A DNA stretch of 64,000 nt from Asterochloris sp. CNOR1 (Eukaryota; Chlorophyta; Trebouxiophyceae; Trebouxiales; Trebouxiaceae): the NCBI GenBank assembly GCA_963969365.1, contig OZ017755.1, forward strand, positions 868,001 through 932,000, read 5' to 3'. The notes under the pieces were generated by a model that saw only the letters and a program-made list of their open reading frames with translations, ran no database searches and had not been told where the DNA came from. The translations under genes were made by a program, and so were the position numbers. Each line of letters starts with the position of its first letter. The stretch's first letter is position 1. Positions 35,420 through 45,500 of the stretch are shown here, one piece after another.

Positions 35420-36856
35420 ATGCCGCCTCGAGCAGGCCGCAAGGCCGCGCCAGAGGCGTTGACCATGCCTCGAGAGCATAGGCCACGAGCGTCGAAAACG
35501 GCTGCCCCCACAGCGTCCGAGCAACTCAACCCCCCTGAGCTAAGTACCATTGATGAAAACGCTGTCAGTCAGGCTGCACCTAGCATGGCAGTAGTGCATG
35601 ATGTTGCAGAAGGGAGCACTGTAGATGTGGAGACTGTAGTTGAGGCTGCAGCGGGGAGCATTGTGCCTGTGGAGGCCGCAGTTGAGGAAGCAGGCGCCAG
35701 TGTGGTTGAGGAAGGTGAATGGCCTGCTCCCGACTCCACCCAGAGCAGCCCTGCTGCACCAGCTGATGATGCTGCTGCAGAACTTTCAACACCAACAACA
35801 ACACCGAGCGATGACCGAGGGGAGATCAGCAGCCTGCAGCTGCTGGTCACCCAGCTGCTGCAGCAGAACAACCAGCTGCTGCAGCAGAGCAACCAGCAGC
35901 AGCAGCAGATCAACCAGCTTGTCGCCCAGCGGCAGGCTGACAAGCAGCAGCAGGGTGCTGAGATCCAGCTGCTGAAGCAGCAGCAGACTGCTGAGATCCA
36001 GATGCTGAAGCATGAGGTCGCCAGGCTACGCGACGATGTGGGCAAACGGAGCAGCCACCAGGACCAGGCTGCCAGCTTGGAGAGGGCAAACACACAGCTG
36101 GCCGCTCTGGGCCGGGACGTTGAAAAGCTGCAGAGGCAGCAGCCAAAGCAGGCCCAGCGGACTGGGGCGGAGACCCACACAGCCATACCTGGGCAGCAGG
36201 CCCGCCGAGGCAGCCCAGGCGTGGCTGATGATGCTCATGGAAGTATTGCGCATGAGCGTGCCCATAACTTCCTGCTGCACAGATTTCCTGAGGGTGCAGA
36301 GAACGAGCAATGCTTAATGCAGCTTGTGGAGGGTGTTGTGCATGGCGATCTGGGGGTGAAGGGAGTGGACATATTGAGTACCAAGAGGGTCAATGGCCAG
36401 AATCCAGCCTCCCCGGTGCTTGTGCAGGTTGGTGACGCCGCCCAGTGCATCAAGGTGCTGCGAGCTGCCAGTCAGCTGCGACACAGCACACGCTACAAAG
36501 GAGTGGGCCTCACGCCAGACCTCACAAAGCAGCAACGCGAGCACAAGCAGAAGCAGTGGGGGACATACCTGTCTCTCAAAAAGCAGGGCTACACAGTGTG
36601 CTTCCATGGGGACGCCCTGGTGATGTGGAACAACAAGCAGTGCCTATCCAGCCCCCCACTGGCCCGCCGCCACCGCCGGCGGGGCCACCGGCGCAGCCTC
36701 CAACCCAGACATTACCTGTGCCACAAGCACAACTGCCTGGGCCACCCTCTGAGAGGGTGGCCTAGGAAGAGGGGGGTCACTGCGTTGAGCTCTCATGTGT
36801 TCTCTGGAACATGCATGGCGGGCTCAACCATGCTTATAACAAGGCTGATGCTTTGA
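35420..36856 (+). CDS. LINE ORF1 protein (coiled coil plus RNA-binding domain)
   Basis: This frame encodes 478 residues from a true ATG. The N-terminal third is acidic and Ala/Val-rich. Residues about 135-240 form a glutamine-rich coiled coil (LLQQNNQLLQQSNQQQQQIN). Residues about 285-400 resemble the L1-ORF1p/plant-LINE RNA-binding region, with NFLLHRFPEGAENEQCLMQL and LTPDLTKQQREHKQKQWG. The coiled coil suggests multimerisation and RNP formation. From about 36640 an alternative frame, -1 relative to this one, reads proline-rich (PPTGPPPPPAGPPAQPP) to a TAG at 36763-36765 and looks more protein-like than the annotated tail. The true C-terminus is therefore in doubt. The frame overlaps ORF2 by 46 bases. 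Confidence 0.8.
   Translation: MPPRAGRKAAPEALTMPREHRPRASKTAAPTASEQLNPPELSTIDENAVSQAAPSMAVVHDVAEGSTVDVETVVEAAAGSIVPVEAAVEEAGASVVEEGEWPAPDSTQSSPAAPADDAAAELSTPTTTPSDDRGEISSLQLLVTQLLQQNNQLLQQSNQQQQQINQLVAQRQADKQQQGAEIQLLKQQQTAEIQMLKHEVARLRDDVGKRSSHQDQAASLERANTQLAALGRDVEKLQRQQPKQAQRTGAETHTAIPGQQARRGSPGVADDAHGSIAHERAHNFLLHRFPEGAENEQCLMQLVEGVVHGDLGVKGVDILSTKRVNGQNPASPVLVQVGDAAQCIKVLRAASQLRHSTRYKGVGLTPDLTKQQREHKQKQWGTYLSLKKQGYTVCFHGDALVMWNNKQCLSSPPLARRHRRRGHRRSLQPRHYLCHKHNCLGHPLRGWPRKRGVTALSSHVFSGTCMAGSTMLITRLML
36736..36766 (+). promoter_or_regulatory. Strong hairpin across the ORF1-side stop codon of the LINE
   Basis: Bases 36736-36749 (CCTGGGCCACCCTC) pair with 36753-36766 (GAGGGTGGCCTAGG) around a TGA loop. 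That is 14 pairs with one G-U wobble. The 3' arm includes the TAG at 36763-36765 that separates the proline-rich ORF1-side frame from ORF2 in the same frame. A run of six G (36772-36777) follows. It may be a recoding or reinitiation signal; this is inference. Confidence 0.6.
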
Positions 36857-39800
36857 ATGACCTGCATACTTTGGACTGCACATTTATTTGTTTGACTGAG
36901 ACCTGGACTGCGCCTGGGGATGCTGTGTATGACTTGCCAGGCTATGTCTGTCATGAAGTGCACCGCCCCCAGCACCTGCAGAACCGCAATGGCCCCAGGG
37001 GTGGCATTGCTGTGTACATGAAGCAATGCGTTGCTGACCATGTTAAATTTTGGAAAGCTGCAGATGACGGGACATACATTTGGCTGCACATTGAGCCGCA
37101 TGGCGGTTGTACAGAGCATATTGCCTTTGCCACTTGCTACATGCCTCCTTACTACGCTAACAAAACACTGGACACTTTCCGCAGATTGACTGCAGACATG
37201 GACAACTTTGCCAGCAGGGTGCCTGCCGGCAAGCAGCCGCACTACTGGGTGTGTGGGGACACCAATGCACACACTGGCACAGCACCAGACTTTATCAGAC
37301 TCATTGGACATGGTATCTCTTCTGAAGTGCAGGCCCTTGACCAGCTTCCAGCTGACCTGAAGACGCGCGCAAACCTCTGCACCCACAAGGTTGATGTCCG
37401 TGGCAAGCAACAGCTGGACTTCTGCAAAGACAACGAGCTGCTCATTCTCAATGGCAGGGCACCTGGCGACCCATCTGGTAAGGTCACATTTGTGGGGAGG
37501 GGCGCAGGCACCCTCATTGACTACCACATGGCCTCTGCGTGGCTGGCCAGCTGCTGCATGCAGCTGGCGGTGCTGGACATGGCCAGCGGGGCGTGCCGGG
37601 TGTGCTCAGATCACCTGCCGGTTCAGGTCTGCTTCCAGCTGCCCACCACAGATGGGGAACCACCAGCAGCATCAGCACAGCAGCAGCCAGCTGCAGTCCC
37701 GCGCGTACCAGACATCAGACTTGACCCAAGTCAAACAGAGGTCTGGCACCAGAACTTTGCAGCGGTTGCAGAGCGGTTGCGGTTACAAGTTGCGGTGACA
37801 GATCCAGAAGCAGGGGTCAGAGCCTGCACAGAGTGCATTTCAGAAGCGGCCGCAGACACCTTCCAGCTCAGACGACGGCAGCCTTTAAAAATTATGCAAC
37901 GCCCACCCTGGTTTGATGAGGAGTGCCGGTATGCTTGGAGGGAATGGAAGGATGCTGAGCGCTCCCCCATTATTGTTCCTTTTGCTGCTTTGAAGCTTCG
38001 CAACATGTACAGGGCAGTGCGCCGCAGGAAGCAGCGACGGTTCATGCACCAAAGGATGGCTGACATCGATAAGCTTGCATCGAAAAACATGGCACATTTA
38101 TACCGCGTGTTTGGCTGGCGCAGGCACTCAGCTTGCCCCAGGGCGCTGCACAGTCAGCATGCACACTGGCAAAGCAAGCTGGGTGGCCGCCCAGAGCCAC
38201 GAGGAATCCCTGAGCTGTTGACAGAGGACTGTCCCGGTGGGCCTGTTCCATCTGCTGCTGCCTTGAATGCACCTATCACCACCCGTGAGGTTTATGACAG
38301 CTTGCAGAAACTGAAGGGGGGCAAAGCAGCAGGGCTTGATGGCATGCCTGCAGAACTGCTCAAGAGTGGCCCCTTCTGCATGATGGAGTGCCTCGCGAGT
38401 CTCTTCACTGCAATCCTGCATGGAAGATATCCAGAGCAGCTGAGCACTGGCCTGATTACTGCAGTTCACAAAAAGGGAGACAAGGCAGACCTCAATAACT
38501 ACCGCCCCATCACAGTCATCCCGGTTCTGGCCAAGCTATTCGCCTCTGTGCTCACGCGCAGACTGGCAGACTGGACTGAGAGGAACAATCTCAGGGCGCC
38601 CACGCAAGCGGGCTTCCGGGCCAATCGCGGCACATCAGATCAACTGAGTATCTTGAATTACATAGTCAAGAAATGCCTGTCACAGGGGAAGAAATTGTAC
38701 TGCTGCTTTGTGGATTTTGAGAAAGCGTTTGACACAGTGGACAGGGAAGTGCTTTGGGCTGTCCTGGCCAACATTGGAGTGCGGGGACAGTTCCTGAAGT
38801 GTCTGCAGAGCCTCTATGGTGTTGACTCTGCTGCAGTGAGAACTGCACAGGGCACCTCTGGGGCTTTCAGGTGCTTTCAGGGGGTACAGCAGGGGAGTCC
38901 CCTCAGCCCCCTGCTGTTCGGGCTGCTGCTTGACTGCTTGCACAAGGTCCTGAAAGCTGTGCCAGGCAATGGCGCCCCAAGCCTTGCCGATTACTGGTTC
39001 ACAGCTGCGGGCCGCGAGTGGAAGATGCAAAAGCCTGTGCCGCTGCTGCTCTACGCAGACGACCTTGCCATACTAAGCACCAGAGCAGAGGGGCTACAGA
39101 ACATGCTTGATGCATTGCAGGTCTTTAGCAAGAAGAGGCGCCTCACAGTGAACCTGGAAAAGACTGAGGTGCTGGTCTTTGAGCTGCGGCACACCCCCTG
39201 CCGGGATTTCACATACGGCGGGAGAGTGCTCACCCGCAAGGACAGCTTCAAATATCTGGGCCTGTGGTTCCATGCCACGCAACGGGACTTCCGCCTTGCT
39301 CTGGGGAGTCTTGCAGCTTCTGCATGCAAAGCCATGCATGCCATGCGCCGCAGATGCTTCCAGCTTGGCTATGTGCACCCCCAGCGCATGTGCAACTTGT
39401 TCAATGCATTGGTGCTGCCCATCCTCAGCTATGGCTGTGAGGTGTGGTTCTGGCACCATGATGCCAGCAGCACAGTCACCAAAGTGCTGGAAGGCGTCCA
39501 CCTCCAGTTCTTACGTGGCCTGCTGGGAGTGAAACGCACCACGCACCACTTGATTGCCCTGGCTGAGTTTGGCAGATACCCGCTTGCTGTGCATTGGCAA
39601 AAACAAGTTGACAAGTTCAGGCTGCGCATCTGCAATGTCACTCGCACTGCATCTGACAACCCACTGTTCTGGGCGATGTTTGACGGCACACCCAATGTGG
39701 AAAACCTTAGGCTCCTGCGTACCCCTGCTGGATTTGCTGCCTTGCAGGCCCGCGGGAGGCCTGCCAGCGCCCCCAGCACAGAGCGCCATGAGCGGCTCTT

Positions 39801-40212
39801 TGCGGAGAACTCAGACAGCACCGTGGCAAAGTACAAGCAGATGCGCGGCTTCAGCGCAGCGTACACCACGCAACCTTACATCCAGCAGATCAGAGGCTAC
39901 AGACTGCGCAAATCAATGGCCCATATCCGCTGCAGCAGCCACAGGCTGAGAGTTGAGACAGGCCGCTACACATCAGAAGCCAGACACGAGAGGACCTGCC
40001 GCCTCTGCACATCAGCAACCGCCATAGAAGACGAGCAACACATCTTGCTGCACTGTCCCCAGCTCGATGACCTGCGCAACGCCCACAGCCACCTATTCAA
40101 GACGCCAGGACAGACTTTGACAGACCTCTTTGATGACCATCCCCCAATTTTGCTTGCTAAGTATGTGCGTGCAGCGCTGCTTATGCATCAATCAGTGCTG
40201 CTTTTGCCATGA
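36811..40212 (+). CDS. LINE ORF2: endonuclease / reverse transcriptase
   Basis: From the ATG the frame encodes 1,133 residues. The endonuclease shows TETW, CGDTNAHTG and CSDHLPVQV with the catalytic His. The reverse transcriptase shows NYRPITVIPVLAKLF, QAGFRANRGTSDQL, CFVDFEKAFDTVDREVL, GVQQGSPLSPLLFGLLL and the active site LLYADDLAILS. A CRLC-HILLHC knuckle lies near residues 1065-1085. The protein nicks target DNA and primes reverse transcription there. The ATG sits just after bases encoding LSCVLWN in the same frame. The Asn of that motif is normally a catalytic endonuclease residue, so initiation at this ATG would drop it. The in-frame upstream stretch has no ATG and begins at the TAG at 36763. 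Confidence 0.9.
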   Translation: MHGGLNHAYNKADALNDLHTLDCTFICLTETWTAPGDAVYDLPGYVCHEVHRPQHLQNRNGPRGGIAVYMKQCVADHVKFWKAADDGTYIWLHIEPHGGCTEHIAFATCYMPPYYANKTLDTFRRLTADMDNFASRVPAGKQPHYWVCGDTNAHTGTAPDFIRLIGHGISSEVQALDQLPADLKTRANLCTHKVDVRGKQQLDFCKDNELLILNGRAPGDPSGKVTFVGRGAGTLIDYHMASAWLASCCMQLAVLDMASGACRVCSDHLPVQVCFQLPTTDGEPPAASAQQQPAAVPRVPDIRLDPSQTEVWHQNFAAVAERLRLQVAVTDPEAGVRACTECISEAAADTFQLRRRQPLKIMQRPPWFDEECRYAWREWKDAERSPIIVPFAALKLRNMYRAVRRRKQRRFMHQRMADIDKLASKNMAHLYRVFGWRRHSACPRALHSQHAHWQSKLGGRPEPRGIPELLTEDCPGGPVPSAAALNAPITTREVYDSLQKLKGGKAAGLDGMPAELLKSGPFCMMECLASLFTAILHGRYPEQLSTGLITAVHKKGDKADLNNYRPITVIPVLAKLFASVLTRRLADWTERNNLRAPTQAGFRANRGTSDQLSILNYIVKKCLSQGKKLYCCFVDFEKAFDTVDREVLWAVLANIGVRGQFLKCLQSLYGVDSAAVRTAQGTSGAFRCFQGVQQGSPLSPLLFGLLLDCLHKVLKAVPGNGAPSLADYWFTAAGREWKMQKPVPLLLYADDLAILSTRAEGLQNMLDALQVFSKKRRLTVNLEKTEVLVFELRHTPCRDFTYGGRVLTRKDSFKYLGLWFHATQRDFRLALGSLAASACKAMHAMRRRCFQLGYVHPQRMCNLFNALVLPILSYGCEVWFWHHDASSTVTKVLEGVHLQFLRGLLGVKRTTHHLIALAEFGRYPLAVHWQKQVDKFRLRICNVTRTASDNPLFWAMFDGTPNVENLRLLRTPAGFAALQARGRPASAPSTERHERLFAENSDSTVAKYKQMRGFSAAYTTQPYIQQIRGYRLRKSMAHIRCSSHRLRVETGRYTSEARHERTCRLCTSATAIEDEQHILLHCPQLDDLRNAHSHLFKTPGQTLTDLFDDHPPILLAKYVRAALLMHQSVLLLP

Positions 40213-40369
40213 TTACATGAATTGTCAGTCCCATGCCCGTTCATTGTGGCCCCCGGACTTTAAATCCATTTCTCTCACATTCAGGTCTGCCATGTTTGGT
40301 CCCCTTTCACGAACCGCACATCAGCTCAGGAGTATGCTGGCCAGGTTTGCGCTGACCCAGCACACGAGT

Positions 40370-42133
40370 TCAGTTTGACACTTTCCCATCAAGGCGGGCG
40401 GCTGCCTCTGCCTCCTTGATGTGCACATGCTCTGTCATCACATCTTCTACATATAAGCTGGTCACTAGTGTGGTCATCAACCCCGAAAGGGCCAAGATTG
40501 TCAGGGGTAGCCTGCAGAAAGAATCACCAGTCAGCAGTCAATTCGCGCAGAGGCTGGAGGAACATCCCTCTGTAACCATGGGTCATGACAGCTGCGCGAA
40601 AGCTCACCTAAGGTGCATGTACCATCGCGGCAGCAGTCCCTGACCAGTAAAATGCCTGTCCATCATATAAGCAATCCCGATTGTGGAGCCCACTACTAGG
40701 GAGGCTGGGCCAGAGGGTAGCGTGACTGCAGATCAGATCAGTAAGGTCAGGATGGAGTGCCGCGAGCAAACCCATCAGCACAGCAAAACAGCATCCAGCA
40801 AGTCAGTCAGCTTGCACACTCGCAGCATGCTTTGAGCCTTCCAGAATGAATGCGCAACTCACCTGCTGGCCACGCCATGAGACAGGGGGTCACTCCCCAC
40901 AAATACCTTGTGGTTGCAAAACGTGCACTGAGTGGCCCTGCAAAGTATATGCAGTGTCAGGACGTGCAGGGCTACAATGTCTGGCTCTGGCACCTGTGGT
41001 CATAGAAGATGCACAGAGTGCATGATTCAGACAAGATTGACAAAACCCAGCGCTTCTGTCAAAGTGCAAAACATTTCAGCAGCACGGCTCTGCACCACTG
41101 AATGGACCCTGCACTTGACTTGACCCAGCAGATACACCATCCCACCTCCAAAGCCACCCATTGCTGTGCCCCAATGCACCCCTCCCAGAAAGCTAGCAAT
41201 GGTCGCTCCATACGCAACCTGCAGCAGCCCTGCGTTGGCAACGAGGTCCGCTGGCAAGAACGGCAGGCTGCTGGCGATCGGTGGCGACAGGCAGAGGAAG
41301 GGGATCGCTCCTGCAGGCAGGGCAGGGTGGCTTCAATTGCACGAATAGAGCGACGGTCAGGCAATGCGCCTGGCCCCAAGCCTCGGAGCTTACTGTGCGT
41401 GGTCCAGCGCGCCTCCCTCCAGCAATGCCAGCTTGCAGATGCCCTCTGAATGATGAGGGCAGCCCTGGGTGCCTCTCTGGCGTGTCCAGCACGTCGATCA
41501 CACTGACAGTGCAGCGGCATTCCTGATGCTGACCCTGTGCAAATGAACAGGGCCTGCTCTCTTGCTTCCATGCTGCATTGCTCAATACCAGGCCGCAATG
41601 TCAGGTGCAGCAGCTTGAGCCTAGAGTTTGCGCCAGTGGCACAAGAACCCATGCTTTCGAAGGGTCTGGGCATCACCTCCAAGCCCCAGCAGCCTAGCAG
41701 CAGGCGGAACGGTGGACCACCCCTCTGCAAGCGTCGGCGCTGCAGCCGCCGCAGCTGCTGCCCCTTGGGTTGCCTGCGCACTGGCAGTTGCTGCTGATGC
41801 CGCCGCTTGCGCAGCCTGAGGGAGCTGAACACCTGCATGCTGTGCTGAACCTGACTCATGGCTGACATGACACGTGTTGCAGGTCGCCTTGCAAGGCAAC
41901 TCACCCACTGCTTGGCCTGTCTGGCCTGTCAGGGGCTGCTTGCCAGCATGTGCAATGCCAGAGGCCTGGGAGACTCCAAGGCCAGGTCCCAGCACCTGAA
42001 GGGAGGAGAGCAATTGTTTGCACAAAATGACAAGGGCCTTATAGCAGATTGGGCCACAACGTGACAGATGCAAACTCACCCGGCTCTGTAACAGTGCCAA
42101 TCCATCCTGAGAGCCTGCCATTGTGATCTGCAT
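40370..42133 (-). CDS. DUF3429 / TMEM69-like membrane protein
   Basis: Seven exons chain exactly to 266 residues: 42133-42080, 41995-41905, 41832-41677, 41310-41146, 40937-40863, 40725-40608, 40511-40370. The N-terminal 100 residues are Ala/Gln-rich and could hold an organelle leader. The conserved core follows: VPPAARLLGLGGAIPFLCL, LPFLPADLVANAGLLQVAYG, ASFLGGVHWG, RYLWGVTPCLMAWPA, then IGIAYMMDRH and LLPRWYMHLR, the family's C-terminal signature, and a last TM (LTILALSGLMTTLVTSLYV). Four or five membrane spans are expected. Family function is unknown; TMEM69 is mitochondrial in animals. The gene is divergent from the TTLL gene. Confidence 0.9.
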
Positions 42134-42537
42134 GTGCCCATTGCAGGTCAGTCATTGGCTACAAAACATACTGATCTGCATATCAGATAGCATCCACCTG
42201 CTGCTGCAGCTTGCGTGACATCTGACGTAGCATGTTGAAGTCAGTGCGGGAGTCGGCAAGAAGAGAAGTTTCAACCTATTTGCAGGACATCCATCCAGCT
42301 AGCTTTGCTTGCACCTGGGCAGGCCCGCATGACGGCTGCCTATGACCCTGAAGTAATTAAACAGACATTGCTCAAGGCGAATCCGGTCAGGTGCAGGGAT
42401 GTTCTGGCTTGCTAGCTCGATGCAGCAATGGTGTGTTGCATCATCCGTTGCATCTGTGAAGTCAGTGGGCTTGAGTACTGCGTTTCTGCAGGTCATCGCA
42501 TTTGCATGGCAGTTGCAATCTTGATCAAGAGGATCAG
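42134..42537. promoter_or_regulatory. Divergent promoter region (DUF3429 / TTLL)
   Basis: About 400 bases between two start codons. A minus-strand open frame at 42299-42583 overlaps the TTLL first exon and lacks family or splice support, so I treat it as chance. No specific motif is visible. Confidence 0.45.
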
Positions 42538-45500
42538 ATGGAGGCGCAGAAGGCCACTTTGAAAAAGAGCGCGCGCAGGGCACAGTATCCTCCTGTGGCC
42601 ATCAACCTCACCAACTGCAAATACGATTTACGTGAGTGGGGCAACACACTCAGGGCTCAGCTTTGGCAACCTGCCATCTTGCTCCGAGTTAGGGCCTCAG
42701 CAAGGGCACCTTGATGCAAGATGTCAGGCAGTACGGCTGTGGTGGCTTTGCAACCTCAGAGGTGCAGGTTAACTCTGTTCTGAGCCCTTGCAGTGCGTAG
42801 CGTGCACCAGCAGCATGGTGAGCAATAGGTATGGCTGCAGCTGTTTTGTCTTTGTGCAGTGCGAAGTATACAGAAGCAGCTGGGGTGGACGACAGCCACC
42901 GATCGCGATGACTGGGACCTTTATTGGACAGACACCTCTGTCAGCCAGGAGCGGGTCATTCGCCTGAACAGCACGCAGGTGGGCTGCCCAAGCAGCAGAA
43001 AGCCCCACAGTTGTGACAACAGAGCAGCAGCCTGCACCACACCAACAACACACCCTCACACCTGACAGCAACGCTCCCTGGGGAGCCTCCTTCAGCAAGG
43101 AGCTAGATGTGCTGCATCAAGCAGACAGACCCCACACCTGCAACTCAGCCTGAGCCTGCTGCCAGGCGGCTGCCGTAGCAATGTGATTTTCTGCAGTGGC
43201 AGCTCCCACAGTTGCACGCTCAGCGTCTGCCAGGCTTGCAAACCTCTGCCAGGCCTCCTGCAGCAGCCATTTGTCCTTCATGTAGTGGCAGCTCCCACAA
43301 CTGTACCCTCAGCTGTCTGCAGGGCTCTAGCAGATGTAGCTGAGCAGCACTGGCTGTCAAGTGCTGGCCCATGTGTGCTTCCTTTGGCAGCACCAACCAT
43401 GACATTTGGGTGTTGCCTGCTTTGCAAGTAGGCTGGACTGAGTTTGCTGCTGCACAGCACCCTGCTGCCATGTCTTTGGGTCCTCCTTGTCGCCAAGTGT
43501 AGCCGCCTGCTGCAGAAGCTCAACCACTTTACAGGCATGCTGGACCTGTGCCGCAAGCGGTCTCTGGCCCGCAGTATTGCCATCATGGCCCAGCACATGC
43601 CCCAGCACTACGCCTTCTGCCCCCGCACCTTTGTGCTTCCCGAGCAGGCAGGAGAGCTGGGAGCTGAGCTGAAGGCACAGCGTGGGCACAAGCGCCAGCG
43701 GCGGACCTACATTGTGAAGCCGGACAGTGGCTGTCAGGTTTGAAGCTTGCATGTTGGGCTGTGACCAGCAGAGTGATGCTTGCCACTCAGATGTGCTTCT
43801 CTGTGGAGGCACCAGCCAGCTGCTGGCGCTCTGCTGAGAAGATCACCGCAGGAGCGTGCCCTCAGGCAGCACAGGATCAATGTCCATGACACGTGACTTT
43901 TCCATACTGCAAAAAGTTAGCAACTGGGGCTGACCAGTGCAGTGAGAGCCAGACATGACTCTGGTGCAGGGCATGGCATCCTGGGGACAGCATGCGATGC
44001 GACTGCAGGGCAGGAAGGTCTCTCCTTCTTGATGAGATGAGCGTGCTACTTGCGCAGGGCAAGGCATCTGCCTGATACAGACAGTGGCTCCGCTGCAGCG
44101 TGCTACCCCGGCACTCATACTCAGCATTTGTTGTTGGTCTATCCCCCCCCTTCCCCATGGTTGCTGGTGAAGGGCCCCCGAAGGGCCCCTGCCAGGGTGA
44201 GTACTTTGCATGACGGCAGGCGCCAGGCTGAATCAAGCATGTGCTAGTGCAGGGCAAGGGTATCCGCCTGGTGCAGACTGTGGCCCAGCTGCAGAGGGCT
44301 ATGGCAGAAATGGGCAGCGCGGAGGCCGTGGTGTCCCGCTACCGCCACAAGCCCCTGCTCGTGCGAGGGCTGAAGTTTGACCTGCGCGTCTATGTGCTGC
44401 TGCTGTCCTGCGATCCTCTGCGTGTCTTCATCTACAAGGAGGGGCTTGCCAGGTTCTGCACAGAGAAGTATGAATTTCCAGAGGTGGGGCTTGCATGGCT
44501 TTGATCAATCTTTGCATGATATTGAGTCTAGCACTGAGAAGCGTGAGTTTTGTGGTGGGTCCTGCAGGCCACAAAGGTGTGCTCCTGAAAGTGTCCAGAG
44601 GTGCCCTTGCAGCCCATGCCAGGAAGTGCAACATGAGCATGCCACTTTCAGGAACACTCTGGTGCTTCACACTTGCCTTGCTCGGATATGACCTGCACGG
44701 CATAGGCACACGGTTTAGATGCAAGGGATTGGAGCCTGCAGCTGTGGGGGAGGGTATGCAGCATGCATGGTGCCTCCCCAACAGCTTGACACAGTGTCAG
44801 TGAGCTTTGCTGCCACATCAAGAGCCATGCCAGCAGCAGCTGTGTTGGCACGGGCACTGCCTGGAGTGTGCCCAGAAGCGTTGGCACAGACAGGTCACAA
44901 TATGCTCAGCCCTGCCTCTTGGCTGGGCAGTTGCAGTCGTTGAACACACGCGCCGCTCAAGCCCACTCCTGCCGCCCCTGGTGTCCTGCAGGCCGGCAAC
45001 ATTGACAAGGCCTGCATGCACCTGACCAACTACTCGATGAACAGGTTCAGCGAGGGGTATGTGCAGGCAGACGGCAGCGTGGAAGGCGCCGACAGCGGCA
45101 GCAAGTGGACTTTTGCCACTCTCAGGTGGATGGAGGCCTGTGCCTTGCTGCCTGTGGAGCCTGGCAGCCACAGTCAGGCTGAGGCTCCTCACTCCGCCAT
45201 CTGCACTGCCCTGCAGCATTGTCTGTCAATGGCCACAGCTATCTGCAGCAACAATGCATGCACCTGGACATGGCTGCTCAGCAAGCATGCACATGGCTGC
45301 ATCTCATGTTATACAGATGGGCTGCTGCACTGCAGGACATGGATGGAGCAGCACAAGCTAAACTTTGATGCTGTCTGGCAGAGGATTGAGCAGCTTGTGG
45401 TGCTGTCGCTGATCTCTGTGCAGCCTCTGCTGCAGCAGAACTACAGGTGAGGTCCCGTGCCATGCGGTCCTGACAGCCCAGCGTGCCGCTGCCCACGGCA

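Larger units (their letters stand above)
35420..40212 (+). mobile_element. Full-length-looking LINE (non-LTR retrotransposon), L1-like
   Basis: Two long uninterrupted frames of ORF1/ORF2 type fill this span. ORF2 carries an APE-type endonuclease, a reverse transcriptase and a C-terminal CCHC-like knuckle, the order seen in L1-like elements. Lack of damage in both frames suggests a young, perhaps recently mobile, copy. The ends are not defined: I found no clear target-site duplication or poly(A) tail, and the element is squeezed between the protease start codon (35306) and the stop of the DUF3429 gene (40370), so UTRs must be short or shared. Confidence 0.88.

Noticed and set aside
35569-36186. 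Long minus-strand frame, Ser/Cys-rich, opposite LINE ORF1
   Set aside because: It is the antisense of the CAG-rich coiled-coil region; repeats of CTGCTG give an open frame by composition.
35340-40260. Target-site duplication of the LINE
   Set aside because: The only shared string found near the two ends was TGAATTG (about 35354 and 40218), seven bases, which is expected by chance.
42299-42583. Minus-strand 94-residue frame in the DUF3429/TTLL promoter region
   Set aside because: It overlaps TTLL exon 1 antisense and lacks splice, family or composition support.
43190-43330. 89-base repeat as another ghost exon
   Set aside because: It does not match the exons on either side, so it is listed as a plain tandem repeat.
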